From: Neoceratodus forsteri
Taxonomy: Eukaryota; Chordata; Ceratodontiformes; Ceratodontidae
Direction of reading: 5' to 3'
Assembly: GCA_016271365.2 (NCBI GenBank)
Contig: CM057451.1
Span: 369,789,501 to 369,853,500, forward strand
Length of the DNA: 64,000 bases
Shown: positions 20,733 through 32,721 of the stretch, piece by piece
Layout of the letters: each line of letters begins with the position of its first letter
Position numbering within the stretch: the first letter of the stretch is position 1
Position numbers and translations under genes: made by a program
Notes under the pieces: model-generated
What the model was told of the DNA's origin: nothing
Database searches by the model: none
The model's input: only the letters and a program-made list of their open reading frames with translations

Positions 20733-22387
20733 TCCTCACTTTTGTGGACCGGGGTTACTGTGGCTGATTTCCATCTTTTGGGGAACTGGCTGAGAGTGAG
20801 GGAGAGGTTGAAAAGTTTTGTTGGTGGAAATAGCACTTCATCAAGGGTGAGGGACACCAGCTTGAGGTCAAGTGAGTCTCCACTAGTTCTGGATTTGGCA
20901 ATTGCATTAGAGACGTATTTACAGACCTCATGCACCCTGACTTCCTTAAAGTAAAACGGTGGGCAGTTGGAGAGAGGGGGTTGTTGGCTGGGGGTAGGAG
21001 AAGGAGTGTGGTCATCATTGAAGAAGTCCAAAGGGAGAACACTACTGAGGTCAGAGAATGCAGTATTGAAAGTATTTGTAATAGTGGTAGGGTCGAGAGT
21101 TATGCCACCATCAATGACCAACGTAGTAGGTGAGGTTTTTGGCTGCTTCTCAGTTACTTCTTTAAGATTTCCTAGAAAGATTTTCCCTTACCCCAGGTGT
21201 TTGTGAGGGTATGTCTATAGTATGCATTTTTCTTCTGGTGGATTGATTTAGTGCAGTCGTTTCACACCCATTTGTAGTTCTGAATATCGACTTGATTGCC
21301 AGTGGCCCTTGCCTGAAGCCAGGGGAGGTCTCTTGCTTTCAGATCTGTAAGTAGTTCAGAGGAGAGCCAAGGACTGAAAAGCCTTTGATTTTATGCCTTT
21401 TGAAAGGGGCATAGGTGTCACAGGCAGCATTGAATGAGTTGATGAAAAAATCCAAAGCTAAGTTGACATCAGAAGCATTAAATATAGGAGACCAGTCGAG
21501 CTGTTGGAGGTGGGATTTGAGGTGTTTCAACTCACCACGTGGGAGGACTCTACTATTGACTAATTTGGGGGGGGGCTTGCAAAATTGATTCGACCATTCG
21601 CAGATGACTGGGGAATGGTCACTTAGTGTATCTGGAAGGACGGAAACATCCGAGATGCGAGAGGGATGGCTGGTCAGTATCCAGTCCAGTAGAGTGCTTG
21701 TGCCAGTTTTATAATTATGGCTGGTGGGGGAGACTACCAGCTGTGCCAGGTTGGCTGCTGAGATGGCATCCTTGAGGGCCCCTGTGTCAGCGGCTAGCCA
21801 ACTGATGTTAAAATCACCCATTAGGATCGACTCCGAGTCACGGGGTTGGGCACGGATGAGGTCCAATACTGAGTTGAGGCCTTTACCTTGTTCTTTTGGA
21901 GGAATGTAAACAGCAGCAACAGTCAGTGCTTTGTTGTGAGCCCCCAGCAGAATTTTAATAGGTAGGATCTGCATAGAAAAATCCAAGGGGCGGAAGGTAA
22001 GCAGTGACCCAGGAGGTTGTCTTTGAGATATAAAGCACAGCCTCCCCCACTTTTTGTACTCCTGTCAAGTCTGAAGACATTGTACCCTGGCAGGGCAATA
22101 GCCGTGTCTGGAATTTTGGGTAATAGCCAGGGTTCAACGATTGCAAGGATATCAGGGTTGTGTTGGTTAGTGAATATATGTAGGGCATCAGGTTTAGGCA
22201 GGAGGCTGCAGATGTTGAGAGATGCAAGGGTGAGAGTCCCAGAGTGCCTCGATTGATGGCTGGGGCAAGGAATTTTAGGCCCAGGATTTGGGTGAACATT
22301 CCCAGATAGCGGCAGCAGGAGGAGTAGCAGAAACTTCAGAATGCACCATCTTAATTGTTTTAAGGCAGATTTGTTTACCTGTTTCAT
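20733..22387 (-). pseudogene. L2-like LINE, 5' half (endonuclease and RT start)
   Basis: From ATG 22387 the protein opens with a hydrophobic Leu-rich run and NVHPNPGP. An APE-type endonuclease follows: LNICSLLPK, DILAIVEPWL, GGGCALYLKD, MGDFNISW, LLDWILTS and SDHSPVICEW carry the usual catalytic Asn, Glu, Asp and His. A linker and the RT start (YKYVSNAIAKSRTSG-like block, VTPVHKSEDK) run to 20733, where the LTR element cuts in; the frame resumes at 11169. Frameshifts lie near 21970 and 21130-21340. It is nearly full length (about 3.3 kb without the insertion). Confidence 0.9.
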
Positions 22388-23479
22388 GCACAGTCTATTG
22401 CAGTGATTCTGTCTTAGTTCCCAAAGTGAAATAATATGAGCCAGTGTTGAGAACTGAACAGGCTAGCATCCACCACCCTATCATGGTTCTTCGGGTGTTG
22501 CCAGCAATTCCCAGAGGAGAATGGGGGAGTATAGACAAGCTCAGTTGGGAGGGTACCAGAGTGGGTGTAGATAAAGTGAATCCTGTAGCCTAGAGGAAGA
22601 GAGGGGTATGTAGCCCCAGGCAGGAAAAACAGCGGTAACAGGGAGCAAGAGAGAATGAGACAAAGAGGCAGAAGGGGCAGAGCCATAGTGTTTAGAGGAT
22701 GTGTACAGAATAACCGAGAGGGTCTATAGGGCAAGAGCCAGTCCATGGAGGTGAAGCAAGGAGAGAGAGAGAGAGAGGGAGTGGCGTGGGGGGAAGGGGT
22801 CCCAAGTAAGTGAGTCCAATGAGGTTCAAGCAGGGTGGATACCAAGATCGAGTGGGTGGAGCCAAAGCCTATTTAAATAAAGGTAGGAGGTGGGGGTGTG
22901 GGGATGGGAGCATATTTTCTGCAAAAGTCAATGCAAAGCAGTGAGTGCCAAAACCCAGAGACTGAAAATCCAATAGAGAAAAGGTAGGGCCAATCAGTGG
23001 CCGAGTGGAGAGCAGCGGTCCAATTAGAGGAGGGTGGCAGCAGGCGGCGGCCTATCAGAGCCTCGCAGTGCTTCCCCAGAGCACAGTCATGCCAATCATT
23101 GCGACATAGAACTTCTCTGTCCCAAGAGTGAGAAGGCAACGCCACACCTCACTCACATATGGTGCGAAAAAGAGCTAGAAGAAAGTGCCATTTTAGTTTA
23201 CCAAGATCCATACTGAAATAATGCCGTAGCGAACCTGTGTAGAAAAGCTCTACTATAACCAAAAAACATTCGAAAAGGTTCCAAACACTTGCAGGACAAC
23301 TTACTTCCATCCCTCAGCAGGCTTACTAAGATGAGGACCTGCAACTTTTTAGGTTAATACCAACAGCACAATTAAAAAAAAGACACATTTCTTATACGTC
23401 TACCAAGAAAAGCCTCTAGTGAAGACAAGCATTTTGCAAGACTGCAATCACATTAGATTAAGAGCACTATTTATGTCCA
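22388..23479. other. Upstream flank of the L2 and L1 relics
   Basis: Possible L2 5' UTR, GA-rich around 22755-22780. No supported ORF. 22980-23130 is richer in GC but has no recognisable gene. Confidence 0.35.
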
Positions 23480-24350
23480 TGCAACTCATGCTGCACCATC
23501 TTCGGGTTCTGATTCCTCGGCTCTGGCCACTACATTAGTGTTGTTTGGGGGTAGTTTTGCAGAAAACTCCCCTGCTGCTTGAGGATCCATGTAGTAATAT
23601 TGTTTGTCTTTATACGTAAATTGGAGCCTTGCTGGGAACACAATTCGGAAAGCAAGCCCTGCTTTTCTTAATTGCTGAGCCACCCCCTCGAACACCTTCC
23701 TACACATTCTGGTAGTGTAGAAGTAGTCTGGGGAGAAATAAGATTTTATGATCCCCATCACTACTGGGTACTGTTCTTTAAAAGCTTGTAGCAACACATC
23801 TTGATCTCCGGAAGATAACAGGGTAAGTAATATGGTATGGGGACCCTCCATAGCCACAGTCACTCTTCTCAGGGAAATTCTATATGCTCACTTGACAGGC
23901 ATGGCGTGACTCAGACCTACAGCCTCCGGTAGCCAGTGTTCCAGGAAGGTGATCAGGTCTCCTTCTTCAGTTCCTTCTGGTATTCCTAACAGCCTCACAT
24001 TAGCTGCTCGGACCTGATTCTCCAATTGCTCTAGATGATTCTTGAGGCCATTTTGCTCCTTAATAACTGCCACTGAAGTTGAAAGAACTTTCCCTGCGAT
24101 CTTCCCTGTTTCTACAACAGAGTTGGCCAAAGCTTCCATTCCATTCTCCACCAGCACAAGCAGCTCATTTGGTGGATCACATTTTTTGTCAAGTCATTGC
24201 ACAGTTTGTGTCAAGAAGTTGAGTGACCGTTGAAGCATTTCAAGCATGGCAGGCTGGTCTGCTGGTTGATACCCCAGTTGTAACAGCACAGGGGGCTTCA
24301 ATGGCCCTGTAAGTTGTTGATCCGTTTTTGCCACAGTTCGTCCCATCATT
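23480..24350 (-). pseudogene. L1/Tx1-type LINE ORF1 relic
   Basis: From about 24350 the frame (stop near 24190, frame change near 23880) reads a coiled-coil-like Leu/Glu region, then LENQVRAANVRLLGIPEG, the RRM-type core common to L1 ORF1 proteins. Next comes SYFSPDYFYTTRMCRKVF and LAFRIVFPARLQF...YMDPQAAGEF, the usual ORF1 C-terminal domain. ORF1p binds LINE RNA and acts as a chaperone in L1-clade elements. ORF2 is absent, so this is a fragment. Confidence 0.85.
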
Positions 24351-24964
24351 TAGAAAATGGATGAATAGTAGTCTGCAAGATGCATTGCCGATTGATGCCC
24401 TTTTGATGAAATCTTGTTCACATGAAGATTGTTAAATTATAATGCAAACTCTAACAGTGCAGAGCTCTTAGAGAGCACGTCCTCCTTGCTAGGCTATTGG
24501 CTTGGCTCCACCCCTTCCCACCTCAGTGTTTAGTTAATTAAGACTCTACAACTTCATGCAGCGTTCAGCTCACTGGCACTCCATTTTTTCCCATATTTAA
24601 AGCAGTTCCTCAAATTTCCAAACTATGGCCAACATGGCCCTGGCTTGCCACTCACTAGCTCCCCCTAGAATGAGCACATTTGGCCACTCGCTGCAGGACT
24701 CGTGACCGAAAAAAAAAAAAGGAAAAGAGGTAAAATACAAAAACACTAAGTAGTTTAAAAATGCACAGTCTACAAGCCTGACGGGGGGAAGGCAGAAAAC
24801 TTCAGCAGTGGAGGGGTAGTACTTCTCTGTATATCAAAGTGAGTTAATCCATTGTTTTTACAGCATTTTGAGTGGAGATGAAGGGATCCAACCTGTGAAA
24901 AGAAAAAAAAAAACAGCACACATGCAAATAAAAAACTGGAATGCTACATACCTTTGCATACACA
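24351..24964. other. Unassigned flank
   Basis: Upstream of the L1 ORF1 relic, possibly its 5' UTR. It contains short A-runs. No gene seen. Confidence 0.3.
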
Positions 24965-25135
24965 GAACATATATTTGGTCTGTGTTAAGATGTGGCATTA
25001 TTTGTATTTCCATTCATGAGGGGGTGGAACTTTCATAACTTACTTGTGGCTTTGCCACTCATGAGTTAAGGTCCTGCCCCCGTATCTCTCATGGGAATAA
25101 ATGCCATATTTTAATACTGTATATCTTCTATATAT
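24965..25135. mobile_element. Foldback element, GAGTTATG-core family, copy 2
   Basis: Core GAGGGGGTGGAACTTTCATAA, then ACTTGTGGCTTTGCCACTCATGAGTTAAGG. Outer arms ATTTGTATTTCCATTCATGA and CATGGGAATAAATGCCATAT are inverted. Confidence 0.7.
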
Positions 25136-25276
25136 AGAACAGTAGTTTACACGTTACAGATTTTTCACTGTTGTGTCATCTCCAAAATGTGGGTAGTGGC
25201 TAGCTGGACCACTGAAGTATCAGTTTTACTTTGTCTGAAACTACTTTTAAGTACTTCATTTTTCATAGTTTTAAAA

Positions 25277-25283
<7 letters not shown>

Positions 25284-25306
<23 letters not shown>
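25284..25306. repeat. (TA)n microsatellite
   Basis: About eleven TA units next to a CR1 tail. Confidence 0.9.
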
Positions 25307-25307
<1 letters not shown>

Positions 25308-25334
25308 GAAACTGTTTGTTTCACTATCGCCTTT

Positions 25335-25516
25335 CTGAGAAGACAGGAACAGAGGGAAACAAGGTGCAGAGGTGGTGATGGGAGAAAGGGGAGGGTAGAG
25401 GGGGAAGGGGGCACGGGGCACTGGTGAATAGCTGGGTATCATCAACAACACAAGCAGACTGGATAGGCCAAGTGGTCTCCTTCTGCTGGCAACTTTCTTG
25501 TGTTCTTATGTTCTTT
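25335..25516 (+). mobile_element. CR1-like LINE 3' end fragment
   Basis: It ends with the family block GGCCAAGTGGTCTCCTTCTGC and TGTTCTTATGTTCTT, the CR1-type terminal repeat. 3' UTR only. Confidence 0.7.
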
Positions 25517-25890
25517 TAAAATCTGCAGTTTGTTTGAAGATGTTGCTGTTTTTCTTTTACAGCTGGCCTCAGTTCTGCATTAGGCATTGTGATGTCATCA
25601 GGGTACCACTACATGGCAGGCTAGAGTATCAAACCTGTCTTCTTGCCAAAAAGGCACTGCTGGGTCTCATCCCTCTGGCCATACGTACTGTAACTGCTTC
25701 CATCGAGTCACCAACCAATATAATACCAAGAGCATGACTGGAAATGCGCTAGAACAGTCTTTACCAAGAACCAGTCAGGGTAAGTGCTCCTTTGCTGTTA
25801 GGGCACTAAGCTTGCTGAATGAACTGAACAAAGCTCAAAAGATCTCTGCACTTACCCTCACTTCAAGCACCAATTGTACCTGCTTTAGCT
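25517..25890. other. Unassigned spacer
   Basis: No ORF or repeat recognised between two CR1 copies. Confidence 0.3.
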
Positions 25891-27530
25891 GATAGAAACA
25901 TAGAAACACAGAATTTGACGGCAGATAAGGACCGCTTGGCCCACCCAGTCTGCTCATTTCCCTACCAAATGGATAAGCTGCAGATCCTAGTTAACCAGCA
26001 GCCTACTTCTTCCTACCCCCACCCTCTAGAATTGCCTTATGACTGTCCCATGCATGCTTGAATTCCACCAGTTTTTGACTCCACAACCTCCTCTGGAAGG
26101 CCATTCCATGCATCCACAACCCTCTCTGTGAAAAAATACTTCCTTAAATTACCTCTGAGCCGCCCCCCATCTTCAAATTGTGCCCCCTTGTTCTTGCACA
26201 CCTCTTTTTTTGAAAGATGCTACCCTCTTGGACTTTGTTGATTCCCTTGAGGTACTTGAAAGTTTCTATCATGTCCCCCCTCTCCCTCCTTTCCTCGAGG
26301 CTATACATATTAAGCTCCTTAAGTCTCTCTTCATATGTCTTCCGGTGCAGACCCTGCACCATTTTAGTTGCCCTCCTCTGGACAGCTTCCATCCTGTCTA
26401 TGTCTTGAGGAGATTGGGTCTCCAGAACTGCCATGAGTACTCCAGATGGGGTCTGACCAGCTGTCTGTACAGAGGGATAATAACTTCCTGTTTTCTACTG
26501 GTGATGCCTCTCCCTATGCATCCCAGTATCCCCCCAGCCCTCCTTGCTGCACTCTCACATTGCTTGCCCACCTTTAGGTCATCTGATATGACTACCCCCA
26601 GGTCCCTTTCCATTTTTGTTGTTGTTAGTATCTCACCCCCCATTGTGTACTCTTCCCCTGGGTTTTGTTTCCCAGGTGCATTACCTTGCACTTCTTAGCA
26701 TTGAATCTAAGCTGCCATACATTTGACCATTCCTCTAATCTTGCCAAGTCCCTTCTCATCCTTTCCACCCACCTTGTGCATCAACTCTATTGCAGATCTT
26801 TGTGTCATCTGCAAAGAGACATACTTTTCCTTCAGTCCCTCTGCAATGTAAACATAAAGACATTGAAGAGGATCCAGTCTAATACTGAACCCTGCGGTAC
26901 CCACTAGTAACCCCCTTTCTTCACAGTGGACTCCATTTACTATTGCTCTCTGTGTCCTATTCTCCAGCCAATTCTTTACTCAGGCTGTCATCTTGGGACC
27001 CACTCCCAGGCTGGCTAACTATATTAATCTTTTGTGTGGGACTGTGTCAAATGCCTTGCTAAAATCTAGGTAGCCATGTCCACAGCCCTCCCTGATTTAC
27101 TACTTTGGTCACCATCAAAGAAATCTATCAGATTTGTCTGGCATGACCTTCCACTGTGAATCCATGCTGCCTTGGGTCCTGTGCCCCTCTGGCCTCTAGA
27201 TACTCAACAATTCTTTCCTTCAGAAGTGATTCCATCATTTCCCTACCACTGAGGTTAAACTAACAGGTCTGTAGTTTCCTGTTTCTGCCTTGCTCCCACT
27301 TTTGTGAAGGGGAATCACATCTGCCCTCCTCCAGTCCTCGGGTGCCACCCTATCCTCCCATGATTTGTTAAAGAGGGTAGTCAGTGGTGTCACTAGTTCT
27401 ACCCTTAGTTCTTTTAGAATTCTGGGATGAATCCCATCAGGCCCCAATGCTCTGTCCACCTTCAGTTTTAAGAGTTCTTTCAGAACATTTTCTTCTGTAA
27501 ATGATCTGCATCATTGCCTGACTCCTTGAC
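25891..27530 (-). mobile_element. CR1-like LINE, 5'-truncated, minus strand
   Basis: The 3' terminus at 25891 reads TTTCTATGTTTCTATC on the minus strand. The RT is recognisable from GPDGIHPRILKEL through WRRADVIPLHKSGSKAETGNYRPVSLTS (27235-27459), FDTVPHK-type sequence (about 27050) and FADDT-type sequence (about 26800) to the C-terminal KMERDLGVVISDDLKVGKQ (26400-26690) and MYSLEERRERGDMIETFKYL (26144-26434). Stops and shifts are present. The endonuclease is missing. Same subfamily as 60619-63286. Confidence 0.9.
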
Positions 27531-27544
27531 TAGCTCTGTAATCA

Positions 27545-27750
27545 GCCAGTGTAGTTGATATTGTATCTGCTTAAAATCATCTGTGTATCTACTGTATGCA
27601 TCTTGTGTATTATGACCTGACTATATTCCTCTGGAATTGATGAAGTAACTGTCTTTGTTTGTAACCTCACTGTTCTGTCATTGATGTGGGACCTTTGTAA
27701 ATGAGTACCTGTGCTCAAAGATACTTTCCAAATTAACAAATAAATAAGTT
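27545..27750 (+). mobile_element. L2-like LINE 3' tail
   Basis: Ends with GGGACCTTTGTAAATGAG...GCTCAAAG and AACAAATAAATAAG, the same terminal signature seen at 9468 (minus), 32527 and 48800. Confidence 0.75.
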
Positions 27751-28314
27751 GTGAAAAGTTCTCTCTGATATGCTCAGTATTCCACTGTGATGACAGTAGC
27801 TTTAAAAATAGCCATTGTGACAACAGTAACAGTATATTTTTGATATGTGGCTGTCTGTCTATCTGTCTAGCTATCTATATTTGATTTACACAACATCAGT
27901 TCACAAGTTACACCTTTTAACTGTGTATTTTAAATCAATTTTGTTATAGTAATACAGTTTTAGAAGTTGATTATGTGATTGAGTTATTGTTCTGGATTTC
28001 TTTAGAAATGTTAACAGTTATGGTTACCTCTTGTGAATGTGCTTTATTGGTACTTCAAATTGTTATTATGAGCGATGGTATATTTTGGATAGTGATAGTT
28101 TTATATATATTTTTTATCTCATTTTTGATTATTTGAAAGCTTTCATACATTCTGTGGAAAAAATTGCTTTCTTTGTATGAAGATATAATTGTTTCTGGTT
28201 GATTTCAGTTGCTGGCTTCAGTGATGCACTTGGCTACTGTGATGTCATCAGTATTGTGAAAGCTGCACTCTGATTGGTTCAGTATGCATTGTGACATACC
28301 CAGCTTTGCAAAAT
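27751..28314. other. Unassigned AT-rich stretch
   Basis: A CTGTCTATCTGTCTAGCTATC short repeat near 27850. A TGCACTCTGATTGGTTCAG block at 28264 resembles part of the MITE at 2960. No gene. Confidence 0.35.
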
Positions 28315-29180
28315 AATATTATAATAACTGGTCAGCAATTTCTCTCAATGTACTGACCAGGTTGATATTTTCCATAACAACCGGCTGGTTGTTATGACAT
28401 TCATGAGCCATGCCAGTCAAACTATGCTGCTGCCTCATTGGCCAACATTCTGTATGTGGGTGGGGTCAAACAGTCTCACAAACTGCTGGAGAAAAATTGC
28501 TAGCCTGTTATTATAAAAAATTAAAGATGGGGAGGGTGTTTCATATGAGAATTTACTGCACACCCTCGTTGCGGAATGCTTTGATAAACCCCTCGGGCTT
28601 CGCCCTTGGGGTTTATGTAGCATCCCACAACTCGGGTGTGCATTAAATTCTCATATCAAACCCTTCCCCATCCATTATCCTCTATATAATTACTGGTCAG
28701 CAATTTTCTTTATGGGCTGAACAAGTTGATATTTGCTGTAATAACCTGCGTGTTATTACAGCATTCATGTGCCCTGTCACTCAAACCATAGCTCTCCCTC
28801 ATCGGCTTTTGTTCCAAGGAGCCATCACGACAAGCCTCAACTCTCCTTATTTTTTTTTTTTTTTTTTAACTGTATCTGGTTGATCCTATCATCTACATTT
28901 TCAAAAACCTCTACCTGGTTGATCCTGCTCTTCATCCACTTCGAAAAAAAAGGAACAAATAACAAATAAGAGAGGGACAGGGAGACAGAGACCCTGTGTG
29001 TGTCCGTGCGCATGTGTGGAGGGCTGGAGAAAAATTGCTGACCAGCAATTAATTATGTAAAATAAAAGATGGGAAAGTACGCATATGAGAAATTAATGCC
29101 CTCTGGGTTTTTGTAGTATCCCACACCTTGGGAGTGCATTAAATTCTCATATCATACACTTACCCATTCTTTATTCTATA
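28315..29180. repeat. Tandem palindromic repeat units
   Basis: ACTGGTCAGCAATT starts at 28327 and 28691 (364 bp apart), and a GCTGACCAGCAATT variant is at 29036. GGAGAAAAATTGCT occurs at 28488 and 29026, and ATTAAATTCTCATATC at about 28643 and 29140. Each unit holds hairpins: ACAACCGGCTGGTTGT, AATAACCTGCGTGTTATT, and a CCCTCGGGCTTCGCCCTTGGGG loop at 28590. A T-run lies at 28850-28867. Confidence 0.7.
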
Positions 29181-29184
29181 TGTA

Positions 29185-29798
<614 letters not shown>

Positions 29799-29881
29799 AT
29801 ATAGATTATACTGGTGCAGTAGCACCAGTATAGTTAGGGTTGAGTGACAGGTTCTGTTTAACATACATACATACACACATA

Positions 29882-30150
29882 CGTACTGTTGGCAGATAAG
29901 GGCCTATGCGCCCCCCCAGTCTACCCATTTGAGCTTATAAGATCACTTTAACTTTTTCTAGAAGTCTGTTGCCCCTTACCCCTGACCTCCAAGATTCCCT
30001 TATGTCTATCCCATGCATTCTTAAATCCCATGATTGTTTCAGTCTCTACCACTTCCTCAGGCAGGGTGTTCCACTTGTCCACCACCCTTTCTGTGAAGAA
30101 ATTCTTCCTCCTATTTCCTCCGGTTAAACCCCTAACTTTGCATGTTAATA
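29882..30150 (-). mobile_element. CR1-like LINE 3' end fragment, minus
   Basis: The minus-strand translation gives the CR1 C-terminal pattern (KFFFTERVVDKW-type at 30060-30110), and GGCAGATAAGGGCC at 29890 is the 3' UTR block shared with other copies. Confidence 0.8.
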
Positions 30151-31023
30151 GCTTTTACAGCGTTTGACAAAATTAGCTGAACGTTTGTATGCATTACCTA
30201 GTAGGCAAGGTCTAAATATGTGGAAGGTTTTGTGATGGAAGCCTGTGCAGATTCTGAGCTCCACATGTCATTTTCCTGTAGATGTCTAATTTTTTTTCCT
30301 CTACTTAACATGGGTTTTTGGATTTGCTTTCACATGCAGCCTACAGGGAAGGGATTTTTTTTCCAAAACTTTTAGGGTGGAAGCATGCTGTGTGAAGGTA
30401 GTGCCTTTGGAATGTTTCATGGAAAAATATTAAATGGTTCTAGAGTTATAAGGATTTAAAGTTTTTTTTCTGTACTGAGCATGCTTAGTAGTGCTTTTGG
30501 GATAAAGTTCTAGTACGACACAAAAAAATTGGTCGCAAGACCGTTTTTGGTTTCTCATCACTTTCCTCTCACATCATGAAAACAAATTTTTGTGCTGTGA
30601 CAGCCACCACCTTGTTTTTCCCCTCAAATTAAAAAATATGGGCCCCAGTATTCAAACTGTGCCCAGAAAGGGCGCAAGTGGTTGCTCAACATGATCGAGT
30701 TGGGCAGGAGTGCAAAAGTGCTATATTCAAATGAGATGCACAATTGTGCATCCCATCTGAACATATCAATAAATGTGTGCGGCAGAAATGGGGCCGTCGA
30801 AGATGTGCCGGTGCATCCCCCTGTCAGGTTTGAATACCTGGAATGGAAGTGCACAGCGCATCTTGGACATACATCTGGTGCAAATTCCAGATATTCATAT
30901 CCGAACATGCAAATGGGGCCATTAGGCATGCAAAGCACAAATGGGTCCATTTGCGTATTATTATGGCACTGCATGTCAGTTGCAGGGATGCACCTGGCAG
31001 AATGAGCCAGCCACCCTGCAAGT
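30151..31023. other. Unassigned stretch
   Basis: Opposed open frames at 30624-31135 translate to no recognised domain on either strand. 30640-31000 may belong to an unidentified DNA element, given its small inverted motifs (GCACAATTGTGCATC). No gene supported. Confidence 0.35.
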
Positions 31024-31325
31024 ACATGGGGACCAAAGTCCCTGGTAGTCTAGTGTCCCCCCCCAGCCCCGATTGTAAAATAAATAAGTTCACCCCACAC
31101 ATCCCTGGAAGTCTAGTGTCCCCCCTCCCAGCCACGATCGTAAAATAAATAAGTTCTCCCCACCCATCACTGATAGTCTAGTGTCCCTCCTTACAGCCCT
31201 GATCATTAAATAAATAAGTTCACCTTACACATCCCTGGTAATCCAGTGGCCCCCTCCCTTCCCCATACCCCAATCATGCCAAAATACAGAAATTTCATCT
31301 ATCTAGAGGTCTGGTGGCCCCCAAC
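31024..31325. repeat. Minisatellite, about 65-bp unit, 4-5 copies
   Basis: TCCCTGGTAGTCTAGTGTCC-like blocks begin near 31040, 31103, 31168, 31233 and (weaker) 31301. Between them are AAATAAATAAGTTCACC blocks. Confidence 0.8.
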
Positions 31326-31871
31326 CCCCACTCACTCAGCATCTGCATCCCACCCTGCTCCCCCATCCCATCAATGGCAAGGAGTCAGTGAGCAGCACAG
31401 CCCACCCGCACACCACCACAGCTGCCCACTGACTGAACTGTCATGAATGACAGTGTACTGTACCTACTACAATCCTGTTGGTTGACACAGATGATCAATG
31501 GGCTTGCAGTATGTACTGTAAACTGTCATTCACAAAGTTGGCAGCACCAGGGTGCCCACCCCTGGTGCTACCAAACAGCAGTCTGACACTGGGGTGCCCA
31601 ATCCCTAGTGTCAGAATGTCCCCTGAAATAAAGACAACTGTCCCTTGATGATGATTTTTTTACCCTGTAACAAAGAAAATGGTCCCTCGCCAATCTGACC
31701 CCCCACACATCCCCCCACCTGCTCCACACCAACCACCCACTCAGCACTCACCACCCCACACACACTCTTACTCACCTGAATATGTCCTATGGTGTAGATT
31801 CCCTCTCTGATCGAAGACACATGTTGCTGCTGGAACTGGAGACTGCAATATGAGAAAATCAGGTAAGTGCA
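31326..31871. other. Stretch with several small palindromes
   Basis: Three nested pairs: GAATGACAGTGTACTGTAC with its complement at 31515-31532, GGCAGCACCAGGGTGCC with CCTGGTGCT, and TCTGACACTGGGG with CCCTAGTGTCAGA. They look like parts of an unidentified foldback DNA element. No ORF. Confidence 0.45.
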
Positions 31872-32720
31872 GTTGAACTTTTCTTCATAACTTTGCCTTT
31901 TTTCAATATTTTGTACACCAAATTTTCAACATGGCCTTTTGAGGAACCCACCTCATGACCAATGGAGCTAGAAATATGCTAATCTGGCTCAAAAGGTGAT
32001 TTCATGGTCATTTTTTGAAATCACATTTTGAGCAGAATTTGAAAAACTTCACCACCCTTCTTCATGAGGTGGGTCATAAAAGGGCTATGTTGAAAATTTG
32101 TGGTAAAAAATATATAAAATGACAAAGTTGTGAGCATATATAGAACGTTTTAGACGCTCACTCTTAACTTTAGTAATTTCCAATATTTTGATTCCACATT
32201 TTCAACATAGACATTTTTTTCACACTACCTCATGAACTTGAAAGCTGTTGTTTTTTGAAATCCAGGGCAAAGTGTGTTTTTGAACCCGTGGTGCAGAATG
32301 ATGTTTTGGCAGGAATTTGAAGATGTTCACCTACTGGGTTCATGAAGTGTGATAATAAGTCCATGTTGAAATTCTGGTGATAAGTATGGTGAAATGCCCA
32401 GATTATGAGTGAACATTGCAATAGTCCAACGTTCACTCATAACTTTGCAGATTTTCAGTATTTTAACTACAAAATTTCAACATAGCCATTTTTCCACACC
32501 ACCTCATAAACATGACTTAAAATGTATCACAATATTTTATTGACGTGGAACCTTTGATAAAGAGCACTAGAGCTCAAAGGTGTTATCTGAATATCTAATA
32601 AATAAAATAAACAAACAGGATTTTTTAAATCCTGGGTGAGATGTGTTTTCACACTTGTGATGTGAAATGATGCTTCAGACAATGTACTATAAATGCCACA
32701 TGTCAAGTTTATACAGGGAG
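31872..32720. repeat. Satellite-like array of palindromic units of about 276 bp
   Basis: A direct arm (TAACTTTG... TTTTCAACATGG ... CCTCATGA) begins at 31888, 32165 and 32440 (277 and 275 bp apart). Its reverse complement recurs between them at about 32063-32141 and 32335-32417. The array therefore alternates arm, inverted arm, arm, inverted arm, arm. The third unit is interrupted by an L2 tail. Confidence 0.82.
32527..32621 (+). mobile_element. L2-like LINE 3' tail inside the palindromic satellite
   Basis: GTGGAACCTTTGATAAAGAG, GAGCTCAAAGG and TAATAAATAAAATAAA form the family terminus. Removing about 94 bp restores the 275-bp unit spacing exactly. Confidence 0.82.
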
Positions 32721-32721
32721 T

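Noticed and set aside
28590..28612. GC hairpin as a transcription terminator
   Set aside because: Eukaryotic repeat context; the hairpin is the centre of a palindromic element.
28315..29180. CRISPR-like repeat array
   Set aside because: Units are long, few, irregularly spaced and palindromic, in a eukaryotic background.
30624..31148. Several overlapping 100-115-codon ORFs on both strands
   Set aside because: They mirror each other and run into a minisatellite. No domain recognised.
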